A stretch of 14,799 nucleotides of DNA from NCBI GenBank assembly GCA_904501705.1, contig CAJGCA010000042.1, positions 1-14,799 on the forward strand, given 5' to 3'. Below the pieces are notes generated by a model. That model was not told the DNA's origin. It saw nothing but the letters and a program-made list of their open reading frames with translations, and made no database searches. Made by a program: the position numbers and the translations under genes. The DNA comes from Clostridiaceae bacterium (GTDB taxonomy: Bacteria > Bacillota > Clostridia > Oscillospirales > Acutalibacteraceae). Below are positions 5,479-12,976 of the stretch, one piece after another. Every line of letters starts with the position of its first letter. Position 1 is the stretch's first letter.

Positions 5479-6571
5479 GTTGACCTTTGACGGGTTTCGC
5501 AACCTGCACCCCGGCCAATGGGAGCCGTGTGAGGGTGTTAATATTCTCGCGGGCGACAACGCGCAGGGAAAGACCAACCTGCTGGAGGCCTGCTGGCTAT
5601 TTACGGGCGCGCGCAGCTTTCGTGGGGCAAAGGATCGCGAAATGGTTGCATTTGACGCCGAGCGAGCCGCGCTGTCGTTGGATTTCTTCGCGGGCGGGCG
5701 CGATCAGCAGGCGTCTATCGCCATCGAACAGCGCCGCAGCGTGTCCCTGAACGGGGTAAAACTCCCCAGTGCAGCGAGACTTGCGGGCAATTTCTGCGGA
5801 ATCGTGTTTTCCCCCGCGCATCTGTCACTTATCAAGGATGGCCCCGAAGGACGCCGCCGTTTCGTCGACAGCGCCTATTGCCAACTTCGCCCTGCGTACA
5901 TCGGCACGCTGACCGAGCACGCAAAGGTGCTCACCCAACGCAACGCCTTTTTGCGGCAAATGGGGGAATCGTGCAGTGTTTCCTCTTCCGAGGGGGAGAT
6001 GTTAGCTTTATGGGATAACGCCTTGGCGGTCGCCGCGGCGCGTGTTACCGCCGCCCGCTGCCGTTACGTACAAAAGCTCCAGCCGCTCGCCGCAGATATT
6101 TACAGCGGTCTGTCGGGTGGACGGGAGAAACTCACCCTCTCTTGGAATTCCCCCGCGTATGAAGCGGGTGCGTCAGCGGCACAGATTGCTGCCAACTGGG
6201 CGGGGCTGCTGGCGAATGCCCATCGCGCGGATAAATCGGCCGGCTTTTCTACCGTCGGCGCGCACCGTGAGGATATGGACATCCTGCTCGACGGCGTGCC
6301 CGCGCGCACCTATGGCTCGCAGGGACAGCAGCGCTCCGCGGTACTCGCTCTTAAAATGGCGGAGGCGACCCTCTTACAAGAGGTGACCGACGAGCCGCCT
6401 GTCGCTTTTCTCGACGACGTGATGAGCGAGTTGGACGTCTCCCGTCAGGATTATATTCTCAACCACATCCACGATTGGCAGGTGTTCATCACCTGCTGTG
6501 AGCCTACCGCGGCACTGCGATTATCCGCCGGTAAGGTATTTCAAATTAAACAAGGTGTAATATCTGAATGA
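5465..6571 (+). CDS. recF: DNA replication and repair protein RecF
   Basis: SMC-like ATPase that, with RecO and RecR, loads RecA at gaps in single-stranded DNA. The start is TTG at 5465, with GAGGA 8 bases upstream inside yaaA. The resulting N-terminus MTVRKLTFDGFRNL aligns with family starts. Walker A is GDNAQGKT (30-37), the ABC signature is GSQGQQR (284-290), and Walker B is VAFLDDVMSELD (313-324). The 368-residue length is normal. It overlaps yaaA by 14 bases, so translation is probably coupled; the TTG start may keep its level low. A 28-base gap separates it from remB. Confidence 0.97.
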   Translation: MTVRKLTFDGFRNLHPGQWEPCEGVNILAGDNAQGKTNLLEACWLFTGARSFRGAKDREMVAFDAERAALSLDFFAGGRDQQASIAIEQRRSVSLNGVKLPSAARLAGNFCGIVFSPAHLSLIKDGPEGRRRFVDSAYCQLRPAYIGTLTEHAKVLTQRNAFLRQMGESCSVSSSEGEMLALWDNALAVAAARVTAARCRYVQKLQPLAADIYSGLSGGREKLTLSWNSPAYEAGASAAQIAANWAGLLANAHRADKSAGFSTVGAHREDMDILLDGVPARTYGSQGQQRSAVLALKMAEATLLQEVTDEPPVAFLDDVMSELDVSRQDYILNHIHDWQVFITCCEPTAALRLSAGKVFQIKQGVISE

Positions 6572-6599
6572 GATTATACAGATAGGATTTGAATTAGGT

Positions 6600-6875
6600 A
6601 TGTATTTGCACTTAGGGCAAGAGGTCGTGGTGCGGCGACGGGATATTATCGGGGTGTTTGATATTGAAAACACCACCGTGTCGCGCAACACCCGCGAATT
6701 TCTCAACAATGCCGAAAAAGAGGGGAATGTCGGCTACATCAACTATGATTTGCCGAAGTCTTTTACCGTCTGTGCGCCGACGAAGGGAGACCTTGAGGGC
6801 GGGAACACAATGGTGTATATCTCCCCGATCGCGCCCCGCACGTTATATAAGAGATCAGAAACTTCGAATATATAA
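6600..6875 (+). CDS. remB: RemB/YaaB, extracellular-matrix regulator family (DUF370)
   Basis: Starts MYLHLGQEVVVRRRDIIGVFD, very like B. subtilis YaaB (RemB), which also lies between recF and gyrB. In B. subtilis RemB, alongside the related DNA-binding RemA, promotes expression of biofilm-matrix genes. Whether this organism uses it that way is unknown. The 91-residue protein has the family core and the motif YISPIAPRTLYKR near the C-terminus. The ribosome binding site is modest (AGGA about 12 bases upstream), suggesting weak or coupled translation from recF. The stop TAA overlaps the strong AAGGAGG site of gyrB, so remB and gyrB are probably co-transcribed. Confidence 0.88.
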   Translation: MYLHLGQEVVVRRRDIIGVFDIENTTVSRNTREFLNNAEKEGNVGYINYDLPKSFTVCAPTKGDLEGGNTMVYISPIAPRTLYKRSETSNI

Positions 6876-6888
6876 GGAGGATCCGACG

Positions 6889-8835
6889 ATGAGTGAACAG
6901 GAATTGGAAAAGAATCTGACCCAGCCTGAGGGATCGTATGACGAAAAAGATATTCAGGTGCTGGAAGGACTGGAGGCGGTGCGTAAGCGCCCCGGTATGT
7001 ATATCGGTTCGACCGGTCCGCGCGGCCTGCATCATCTGGTGTACGAGATCGTCGATAACTCCATCGACGAGGCGCTCGCGGGCTTCTGTACCCATATTGA
7101 GGTGGATATCCTGCCCGGGGACATCATCTCGGTGCGGGATAACGGCCGCGGTATTCCCGTCGGTATGAACGAGAAGATGGGGATGCCCACCGTCACGGTC
7201 GTGCTCACCGTCCTGCACGCAGGCGGTAAGTTCGGCGGCGGCGGCTATAAGGTCGCGGGCGGTCTGCACGGCGTCGGTTCGTCGGTGGTTAACGCCCTGT
7301 CCGAGTGGCTCGAGGTGGAGATCAGCCGTGACGGGCACACCTATGCTCAGCGTTTCGAGCAGGGCAAGACAGTCACTGACCTGAAAATCATCGGCGACAC
7401 CGAAGAGACGGGTACGCTGGTGCGCTTTAAGGCGGATCCCACCGTCTTTACCGAAACCACTGAATACGACTACGAGACGCTGCAGAAGCGTCTGCGCGAG
7501 CAGGCGTTCCTCAACGCGGGGCTGAAGGTAACGCTGACCGACCGCCGCGACGAGGAGAATATTAAGAGCGAGGAGTTCTGCTATGAGGGCGGTATCTCGT
7601 CCTTTGTCGAGTTTCTTAACAAGACGCGCGGCTACACCCCGCTGCACCCGAACGTCATCCACCTGACCACCACCGACGGCGAGTCGGTCGCCGAGGTGGC
7701 GTTCCAGTATAACGACAGCTTTAACGAGAATATCGTGTCGTTCGCCAACAATATGAACACGGTGGACGGCGGTACACACGAGACGGCGTTCAAGACCGCG
7801 ATCACCCGTATCCTCAACGACTACGCCCGCCGCTATAAGATGCTCAAGGACAACGACAAGAATCTCAGCGGTGAGGACGTGCGCGAAGGCATTATGGCGG
7901 TGGTCAGCGTCAAGCTCGAGAACGCGCAGTTCGAGTCCCAGACCAAGGCGAAGCTCGGCAACACCTCGATCGCTAAGCTGGTCAACTCCCTGCTTGCCGA
8001 CAAGCTGACCGCGTATCTTGATGAAAACCCCGCGGTCGCCAAAGCGATCCTGGAAAAATCGATCAACGCCGCGCGTGTGCGTGAGGCTGCCCAGCGCGCC
8101 CGTGATAACGCGAGAAACAGTAAGAAGCTCAGCTCCCTGCGTATGCCCGAAAAGCTCGCGGACTGCATCTGGACCGATCCCGAGCGCACCGAGCTGTACA
8201 TCGTCGAGGGTGACTCGGCCGGCGGCTCCGCGATCCAGGGTCGCGACCGCAACTATCAGGCGATCCTCTCGCTATGGGGTAAGATGCTCAACGTCGAAAA
8301 GGCGCGCATCGACAAGGTGTACACTAACGAGAAGCTGCTGCCCGTCGTGGTGGCGCTCGGCTGCGGTATTGGCGACGATTTCGACATCTCCAAGCTGCGC
8401 TACGGCAAAGTCATCATCATGGCGGATGCTGACGTTGACGGCGCCCACATCCGCACGCTGATGCTCACCTTCTTCTTCCGCTATATGCGTCCGCTCATCG
8501 ACGAGGGACACGTTTACATCGCACAGCCCCCGCTGTTCCGCGTCTCGAAGGGCAAAAAGACCTTTTACGCCTTCTCCGACGAGGAGCGCGATCAATACAT
8601 CGCGGAACTCGGCGGCAACGCGGACATTCAGCGCTACAAGGGTCTTGGTGAAATGGATCCCGAGCAGCTGTGGGAGACCACGATGGATCCTGCTTTCCGC
8701 ACGATGCTGAAAGTCGAGCTCGAGGACGCGCAGATCGCGGACGAGACCTTCTCCATCCTGATGGGCGACAACGTCGAGCCTCGCCGCGAGTTTATTGAGA
8801 AGAACGCCCGCTACGCGACCAACCTCGATATTTAA
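6889..8835 (+). CDS. gyrB: DNA gyrase subunit B
   Basis: ATPase subunit of DNA gyrase (A2B2), which introduces negative supercoils. The ATG at 6889 follows AAGGAGG by 8 bases, giving 648 residues, a normal length without the Gram-negative insertion. The GHKL ATPase marks are EIVDN (53-57), DNGRGIP (84-90) and the lid GGLHGVG (124-130). Toprim marks are EGDSAGGS (440-447) and the metal-binding DADVD (513-517). The C-terminal GyrB domain has YKGLGEMDPEQLWETTMDP. The usual QAILPL after the Toprim motif reads QAILSL here. An extended reading of the frame upstream of 6889 would overlap remB and lacks a ribosome binding site. gyrA lies one gene downstream. Confidence 0.99.
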   Translation: MSEQELEKNLTQPEGSYDEKDIQVLEGLEAVRKRPGMYIGSTGPRGLHHLVYEIVDNSIDEALAGFCTHIEVDILPGDIISVRDNGRGIPVGMNEKMGMPTVTVVLTVLHAGGKFGGGGYKVAGGLHGVGSSVVNALSEWLEVEISRDGHTYAQRFEQGKTVTDLKIIGDTEETGTLVRFKADPTVFTETTEYDYETLQKRLREQAFLNAGLKVTLTDRRDEENIKSEEFCYEGGISSFVEFLNKTRGYTPLHPNVIHLTTTDGESVAEVAFQYNDSFNENIVSFANNMNTVDGGTHETAFKTAITRILNDYARRYKMLKDNDKNLSGEDVREGIMAVVSVKLENAQFESQTKAKLGNTSIAKLVNSLLADKLTAYLDENPAVAKAILEKSINAARVREAAQRARDNARNSKKLSSLRMPEKLADCIWTDPERTELYIVEGDSAGGSAIQGRDRNYQAILSLWGKMLNVEKARIDKVYTNEKLLPVVVALGCGIGDDFDISKLRYGKVIIMADADVDGAHIRTLMLTFFFRYMRPLIDEGHVYIAQPPLFRVSKGKKTFYAFSDEERDQYIAELGGNADIQRYKGLGEMDPEQLWETTMDPAFRTMLKVELEDAQIADETFSILMGDNVEPRREFIEKNARYATNLDI

Positions 8836-8848
8836 CGGAGTAACCAAA

Positions 8849-9985
8849 ATGGAAGAATATCGCAACCCCATCTCCTCCGAGGAGACGCCCCCTGCTGTCA
8901 ACGAGTGGGCGATCGACCTCACGAGGGAAGAATATATCCGCTATTACACCCTGTTTTCCAAGCTTAGCGGACCGCTGCGCATGCAGACGGTACAGCTGAT
9001 CATCTCGATGGTGTTTACGCTGCTGCTCGTTGGCTTCTGCGTGTTCGATTTTATGCAAACGGGCGCGATCGACTGGCTATTTACGCTCATCGGTGGCGTG
9101 CTGTTGCTCGCCTCGTTCGGGCTGTGGTGGTATGCGCCGCGCCACGTGCGCAAAGCTGCTGCCAAGGCGTACGACGAGACGCTCGCGGGCGGCTACTGTT
9201 ACGCAGGCACCCTGCGTGTGCGCGACGACCGCGTCGAGAAGGAGAATGTGCAGGGCATCCACACCATCCATCTGAACGGCGGCACGCTGTTTATCGAGAA
9301 TCCCGAGATGATGGTGTTCCTCACCGCCAACCGCCGCTCCATCGTCATCCCCGCGCGCTATCTCACCGCCGAGGCGGCGAGCGTCATCCGTGCGGCGGCG
9401 GACAAGCTGCCCTACCGCAACCGCCGTTTTCTCGGCCGCGTCGAGCCGCAGGGGGAGACTCCCGTCGCCGCCTGCCCGCCCGAGGACACCGTGCTGTGGG
9501 AGCAGACGGTGCGCTACGAGCCCGCGGAGCTCGCCGACCTCATCCGCCACAACGCGACGCAGAACTTTCTCAAGCGTCTGCCGTTTCACAGCATGATGAG
9601 CGCGCTGTTCGGCTTTGGACTCGGCTGGGGCGACGGAACGGACATCCTGCCCTGCATCGGCTGGTTTATCGCGTTCTTTGCGCTGACGGCGCTGACCAAT
9701 CTCGTGATGCCGCGTAACCGCGCGAAAATGATCGCCGCACAGGCGGACATTGCGGGGCGCACCGTCGCCATCAAGCTGACCGACCGCGGTGTGTGGATGA
9801 CCGACCCGAACAAGGGCTTCGCCGTCCTGCCGTGGAGCGTCATTGAGCACGTGATCGATCGCGATACCTTTGTCGAGATCACCCGCGGACCGCAGTCCAT
9901 CCGCATCCCCAAACGCTATATAGAAGACTTGTCCGCGTTCGATACACTCATTTGCACCTATTGGAAGAAAACAAATAGTAAATAA
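8849..9985 (+). CDS. Membrane protein with duplicated YcxB-like architecture
   Basis: I do not recognise a named gene. The ATG at 8849 has GGAG 8 bases upstream and lies 13 bases after gyrB. The 378-residue product has two similar halves. Each has a Tyr-rich amphipathic start (about 24-45: LTREEYIRYYTLFSKLSGPLR; about 223-243), a pair of hydrophobic segments (46-68 and 73-96; 247-260 and 265-288), and a soluble beta-rich part ending in a Pro-Arg-Tyr motif (IVIPARYL at 165-172; IRIPKRYI at 351-358). This resembles proteins with a YcxB-like C-terminal domain, whose function is unknown. There is no signal peptide; the soluble parts are probably cytoplasmic. Position between gyrB and gyrA suggests co-transcription but does not prove a role in supercoiling. 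Confidence 0.75.
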   Translation: MEEYRNPISSEETPPAVNEWAIDLTREEYIRYYTLFSKLSGPLRMQTVQLIISMVFTLLLVGFCVFDFMQTGAIDWLFTLIGGVLLLASFGLWWYAPRHVRKAAAKAYDETLAGGYCYAGTLRVRDDRVEKENVQGIHTIHLNGGTLFIENPEMMVFLTANRRSIVIPARYLTAEAASVIRAAADKLPYRNRRFLGRVEPQGETPVAACPPEDTVLWEQTVRYEPAELADLIRHNATQNFLKRLPFHSMMSALFGFGLGWGDGTDILPCIGWFIAFFALTALTNLVMPRNRAKMIAAQADIAGRTVAIKLTDRGVWMTDPNKGFAVLPWSVIEHVIDRDTFVEITRGPQSIRIPKRYIEDLSAFDTLICTYWKKTNSK

Positions 9986-10011
9986 TAACCATTAATATAC
10001 AGACAGTAAAC

Positions 10012-10028
10012 AGAAAGGTCAGGTGATC
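10012..10028 (+). promoter_or_regulatory. Unusual ribosome binding site deciding the gyrA start
   Basis: AGAAAGGTCAGGTGATC is almost the full complement of the 16S rRNA 3' end (AGAAAGGAGGTGATC), with two extra bases in the middle. The GGTGATC part is placed 8 bases before the GTG at 10032 when counted from its last core G. This favours that GTG over the GTG at 10023, which lies inside the site, and over the TTG at 10029. Confidence 0.6.
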
Positions 10029-10031
10029 TTG

Positions 10032-12554
10032 GTGGAAGAACAGACCAATTCTCTCTCCAAGCTGATTTCCGTCGATTTGGATAAGGAGATGCGCAAGAGC
10101 TTCCTCGAATATTCGATGTCGGTTATCGTGGCGCGCGCCCTGCCGGACGTGCGCGACGGTCTTAAGCCCGTGCACCGCCGTATCCTGTACACGATGCACG
10201 AGGACGGACTGACGCCCGATAAGGCGTACCGCAAGTCGGCGACCACCGTCGGCGACGTGCTGGGTCATTATCATCCGCACGGCGACGCGTCGGTGTACGA
10301 TGCGATGGTGCGTATGGCGCAGGATTTCTCGCTGCGGTATCCGCTCGTGGACGGTCACGGTAACTTCGGTTCGATCGACGGCCACCCCGCCGCCGCCTAC
10401 CGTTATACCGAGGCGCGCATGAGCAAGATGTCGCTGGATATGCTCGCCGACATCGAAAAAGAGACCGTCGACTTTATGCCGAACTTCGACGACACCACCA
10501 AGGAACCCGTGGTGTTGCCGTCCCGCTTCCCGAATCTGCTGGTCAACGGCTCGTCGGGTATCGCGGTCGGTATGGCGACCAATATCCCGCCGCACAACCT
10601 CTGTGAGGTGATCGATGCGATCTGTCTGCTCATCGACAACCCCGAGGCGGAGCTCGCGGATATTATGGAATTCATTCAGGGCCCCGATTTCCCGACCGGC
10701 GGCATCATTATGGGCCGCGCGGGCATCCGCGCCGCCTATGCGACGGGTCGCGGCCGCATCACCGTGCGCGCCAAGGCGGAGATTGAAGAGCACGGCAACC
10801 GCAGCCGCATCGTTATCAGCGAGATTCCGTATATGGTCAACAAGCTCAACCTTGTCAAGTCCATTATCGACCTCGTGGACGATAAGCGTATTGAAGGCAT
10901 CAGCGACGTCGTCGACCACTCCAGCATGGAGGGTATGCGGGTGGTCATCGACCTCAAGAAGGACGCCGTCCCGCAGGTGGTGCTCAACCAGCTGTACGCC
11001 TACACCCAGATGCAGACAACCTTCGGCGCGATTATGCTGACGCTGGTCGACGGCACGCCCAAGGTGCTCACGCTCAAGCAGATGCTCGAGCAGTATATCA
11101 AGTTCCAGGCGCAGGTCGTTACCCGCCGCACGCTGTTTGATTTGCGTAAGGCGAAGGAGCGCGCGCACATCGTGGAGGCGCTCAAGACCGCCGTCGACTT
11201 TATCGACGAGGTCATCCGCATCATCCGCGAGTCCAAGGACCAGAACACCGCGAAGGAAGCCTTGATGGCGCGCTTCGCGTTTGACGACGTGCAGGCGGAC
11301 GCCATCGTGAAGATGCGTCTCGGTCAGTTGTCGGGTCTGGAGCGCCAGAAGATCGAGGATGAGCTGGGTGCGCTGATGATGAAGATCGCCGAGTTCGAGG
11401 CGATCCTCGCCGACGAGCAGAAGGTGCTCGCTATCGTCAAGGATGAGTGCATTAAGATGCGCGACAAGTACGGCGACGAGCGCCGCACCGAGATCTCCAT
11501 CGTGTCGGGCGAGGTAGACATCGAAGACCTCATCCCCGAAGAGGAGTGTGTGCTGACACTGACCAGCCTCGGCTACATCAAGCGCCAGCCGGTTGACAGC
11601 TACGCGGCACAGCGCCGCGGCGGCAAGGGCATCAAGGCGCTGTCCACCCGCGAGGAGGACGTCACCAAGACGATGTTTATCTGCTCGAGCCACGATTACG
11701 TGATGTTCTTTACGAATATGGGTCGCGTGTATCGCCTGAAGTGTTTTGAGGTTCCGGAAGGCAGCCGTACGGCGAAGGGGCTGAATATTGTTAACCTACT
11801 GCCGCTGCAGCCCGAGGAAAAGGTGTCCGCGATGATCCGCGTCGAGGACTACAACGAGGGACAGTACCTCAGCATGATCACCCGCCACGGTATCATCAAG
11901 CGTACCCGCCTCGACGCTTACACCAACGTGCGCAAGAGTGGCCTGATTGCCATCGACCTTGATGAGGGCGACGAGCTGGTCTGCGTGCAGACCACCGACG
12001 GCGAGCAGCAGCTGCTCGTCGCGACCGCCAAGGGTATGGCGATCCGCTTTAACGAGAGCGACGCGCGCGTCATCGGGCGTACCGCCCGCGGCGTCAAGGC
12101 GCTGAATCTCGCTGAGGACGACACCGTCGTCGGTATGGAGCTGGTCGATCCCGAAAAGCTCCTGCTCACCGTCACCGAGACGGGCTACGGCCGTCTGAGC
12201 AGCTTCGACGATTACCGCGTGCAGTCCCGCGGCGGAAAGGGCCTGACCAACTACTACACCGCAAAATTCGGCGACGTTATCGGCATTCGTACCGTGTCCA
12301 CCGACGAGGATCTGATCCTGATCTCGTCGGATGCGATCATCATCCGTATGCTCATCGACGAGATTCGTCTGTGCCGCCGTCCGTCGAAGGGCGTGCGCGT
12401 GATGCGCCTGCCCGAGGGCGTGGCGATCGTGTCCATCGCGAGCGCAGCACACGACGAGGAGGCCGAGACCGTCCATCCCGAGGATGACGGATCTGCCGAT
12501 GAGGGCGCCGCCGACGACGGCACCGAGGACGCGGTCGAGGTGACCGAAGAATAA
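10032..12554 (+). CDS. gyrA: DNA gyrase subunit A
   Basis: Breaks and rejoins DNA in gyrase and wraps it with its C-terminal beta-pinwheel. Start GTG at 10032 (see the ribosome binding site) gives 840 residues; starts at 10023 or 10029 would add only one to three residues. The active-site Tyr is Tyr125 in AAYRYTEARM. The quinolone-determining segment reads HPHGDASVYD (81-90): the residue equivalent to E. coli Ser83 is Ala86, and Asp87 is kept as Asp90. The GyrA-box QRRGGKG (527-533) marks it as gyrase rather than topoisomerase IV. The last 35 residues (806-840) are strongly acidic. It lies 46 bases after the membrane-protein gene and is followed by a hairpin. Confidence 0.98.
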   Translation: MEEQTNSLSKLISVDLDKEMRKSFLEYSMSVIVARALPDVRDGLKPVHRRILYTMHEDGLTPDKAYRKSATTVGDVLGHYHPHGDASVYDAMVRMAQDFSLRYPLVDGHGNFGSIDGHPAAAYRYTEARMSKMSLDMLADIEKETVDFMPNFDDTTKEPVVLPSRFPNLLVNGSSGIAVGMATNIPPHNLCEVIDAICLLIDNPEAELADIMEFIQGPDFPTGGIIMGRAGIRAAYATGRGRITVRAKAEIEEHGNRSRIVISEIPYMVNKLNLVKSIIDLVDDKRIEGISDVVDHSSMEGMRVVIDLKKDAVPQVVLNQLYAYTQMQTTFGAIMLTLVDGTPKVLTLKQMLEQYIKFQAQVVTRRTLFDLRKAKERAHIVEALKTAVDFIDEVIRIIRESKDQNTAKEALMARFAFDDVQADAIVKMRLGQLSGLERQKIEDELGALMMKIAEFEAILADEQKVLAIVKDECIKMRDKYGDERRTEISIVSGEVDIEDLIPEEECVLTLTSLGYIKRQPVDSYAAQRRGGKGIKALSTREEDVTKTMFICSSHDYVMFFTNMGRVYRLKCFEVPEGSRTAKGLNIVNLLPLQPEEKVSAMIRVEDYNEGQYLSMITRHGIIKRTRLDAYTNVRKSGLIAIDLDEGDELVCVQTTDGEQQLLVATAKGMAIRFNESDARVIGRTARGVKALNLAEDDTVVGMELVDPEKLLLTVTETGYGRLSSFDDYRVQSRGGKGLTNYYTAKFGDVIGIRTVSTDEDLILISSDAIIIRMLIDEIRLCRRPSKGVRVMRLPEGVAIVSIASAAHDEEAETVHPEDDGSADEGAADDGTEDAVEVTEE

Positions 12555-12567
12555 GCAACTTAACGGT

Positions 12568-12595
12568 AACGTCCGGCTGATGTCAGCCGGACGTT
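12568..12595 (+). terminator. Perfect hairpin after gyrA
   Basis: Thirteen-base perfect arms (AACGTCCGGCTGA / TCAGCCGGACGTT) around a 2-base centre, starting 14 bases after the gyrA stop. It is stable and well placed to end the dnaN-gyrA unit. The following bases (GCTTGTGTAAAG) are not a proper T-run, so it may be a weak or factor-dependent terminator, or protect the 3' end. Confidence 0.6.
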
Positions 12596-12665
12596 GCTTG
12601 TGTAAAGGGGATATTACCCTTTGTATTTTCGCGCGCCGAGCGAACATTTCCGCCAACATTTGTTT

Positions 12666-12837
12666 TGTGGAAATCTATGGTGGAAAAACCTAGTAAAATC
12701 AAGGGTCTTTATCGTTTTTCGGTAGCCCGATGTGGAAAACTGCGTGGAAAGTGTGGATTTCTCCACAGACGAGTTTTGCGGAAAGTATACGAAAAACCCC
12801 GTTTTCCCCCGAACGTGTGGAAAACGACTGTGGAAAA
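12666..12837 (-). promoter_or_regulatory. Second DnaA-box-like cluster (gyrA-mnmG gap)
   Basis: Three exact copies of TGTGGAAAA, one mismatch from TGTGGATAA, are at 12731-12739, 12816-12824 and 12829-12837. Looser sites are TGTGGAAAT (12666-12674), GGTGGAAAA (12679-12687), CGTGGAAAG (12743-12751) and TGTGGATTT (12752-12760). TTCTCCACA in the opposite sense at 12759-12767 is one mismatch from the consensus. The reverse of TGTGGAAAA is the box beside the DnaA-trio at oriC. No DnaA-trio lies at a suitable distance, so this looks like a DnaA-binding regulatory or titration site rather than a complete origin. DnaA binding itself is inferred. Confidence 0.6.
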
Positions 12838-12862
12838 GTGGGAAATTCGGCGGAAAACGCGT

Positions 12863-12886
12863 AAAACCGCGTGGTTGAGCGGTTTT
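12863..12886 (+). terminator. Hairpin with T-run upstream of mnmG
   Basis: AAAACCGC (12863-12870) and GCGGTTTT (12879-12886) form an 8-bp stem with an 8-base loop, followed by two more T residues. It resembles a short intrinsic terminator on either strand, placed just before the mnmG promoter. It would insulate mnmG from gyrA read-through. Its right arm overlaps the 14-bp element shared with the dnaA promoter. Confidence 0.5.
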
Positions 12887-12896
12887 TTCAACAAAT
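12883..12896 (+). repeat. 14-bp element shared with the dnaA promoter (mnmG copy)
   Basis: TTTTTTCAACAAAT, identical to 2367-2380 upstream of dnaA. It ends 12 bases before the mnmG -35 box. The overlap with a hairpin arm means that part of the T-run could have another cause, but the CAACAAAT part is not explained by it. Confidence 0.55.
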
Positions 12897-12908
12897 CGGC
12901 GATTTTTC

Positions 12909-12937
12909 TTGTGTAAAAGGGGAAAATGTGCTATGAT
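12909..12937 (+). promoter_or_regulatory. Predicted mnmG promoter with dyad
   Basis: The -35-like TTGTGT (12909-12914), a 17-base spacer, and the -10 box TATGAT (12932-12937) with TGC before it (extended -10). The weak -35 is compensated by the extended -10. A perfect 8-bp inverted repeat, GGGAAAAT (12920-12927) and ATTTTCCC (12936-12943), brackets the -10 box and could be an operator. Transcription would start near 12944. Confidence 0.65.
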
Positions 12938-12976
12938 TTTCCCGTAAAAAGAGCCAAAAAGAAGGAAAGAGCGACT

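Larger units (their letters stand above)
12596..12976. other. Non-coding gap upstream of mnmG
   Basis: After the gyrA hairpin this 380-bp stretch has composition unlike the coding DNA around it. It contains six copies of GTGGAAA, DnaA-box-like sites, a hairpin, a 14-bp element shared with the dnaA promoter, and the mnmG promoter. The short open frames here (for example 12665-12916) translate the repeats into basic, low-complexity peptides without ribosome binding sites and are not called as genes. Confidence 0.75.

Noticed and set aside
6658..6888. Upstream extension of gyrB
   Set aside because: It overlaps remB in another frame and lacks a ribosome binding site; AAGGAGG fixes the start at 6889.
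9961..9992. Possible promoter just before gyrA (TTGGAA, 16 bases, TAATAA)
   Set aside because: Both boxes are weak and lie in an AT-rich gene end; a gyrA promoter cannot be claimed without mapping data.
9948..11693. 581-residue open frame opposite gyrA
   Set aside because: A long antisense frame produced by GC-rich codon bias in gyrA; its His/Asp/Arg/Val-rich composition resembles no protein family and gyrA is certain.
12665..12916. 83-residue open frame in the gyrA-mnmG gap
   Set aside because: It simply translates the GTGGAAA repeats into a basic low-complexity peptide, has no ribosome binding site, and overlaps the hairpin and the element before the mnmG promoter.
12666..12976. A complete second replication origin before mnmG
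   Set aside because: DnaA-like sites are present, but the only trio-like bases (TAGTAA at 12691-12696) are too few and about 34 bases from the nearest suitable box. Only a regulatory or titration cluster is claimed.
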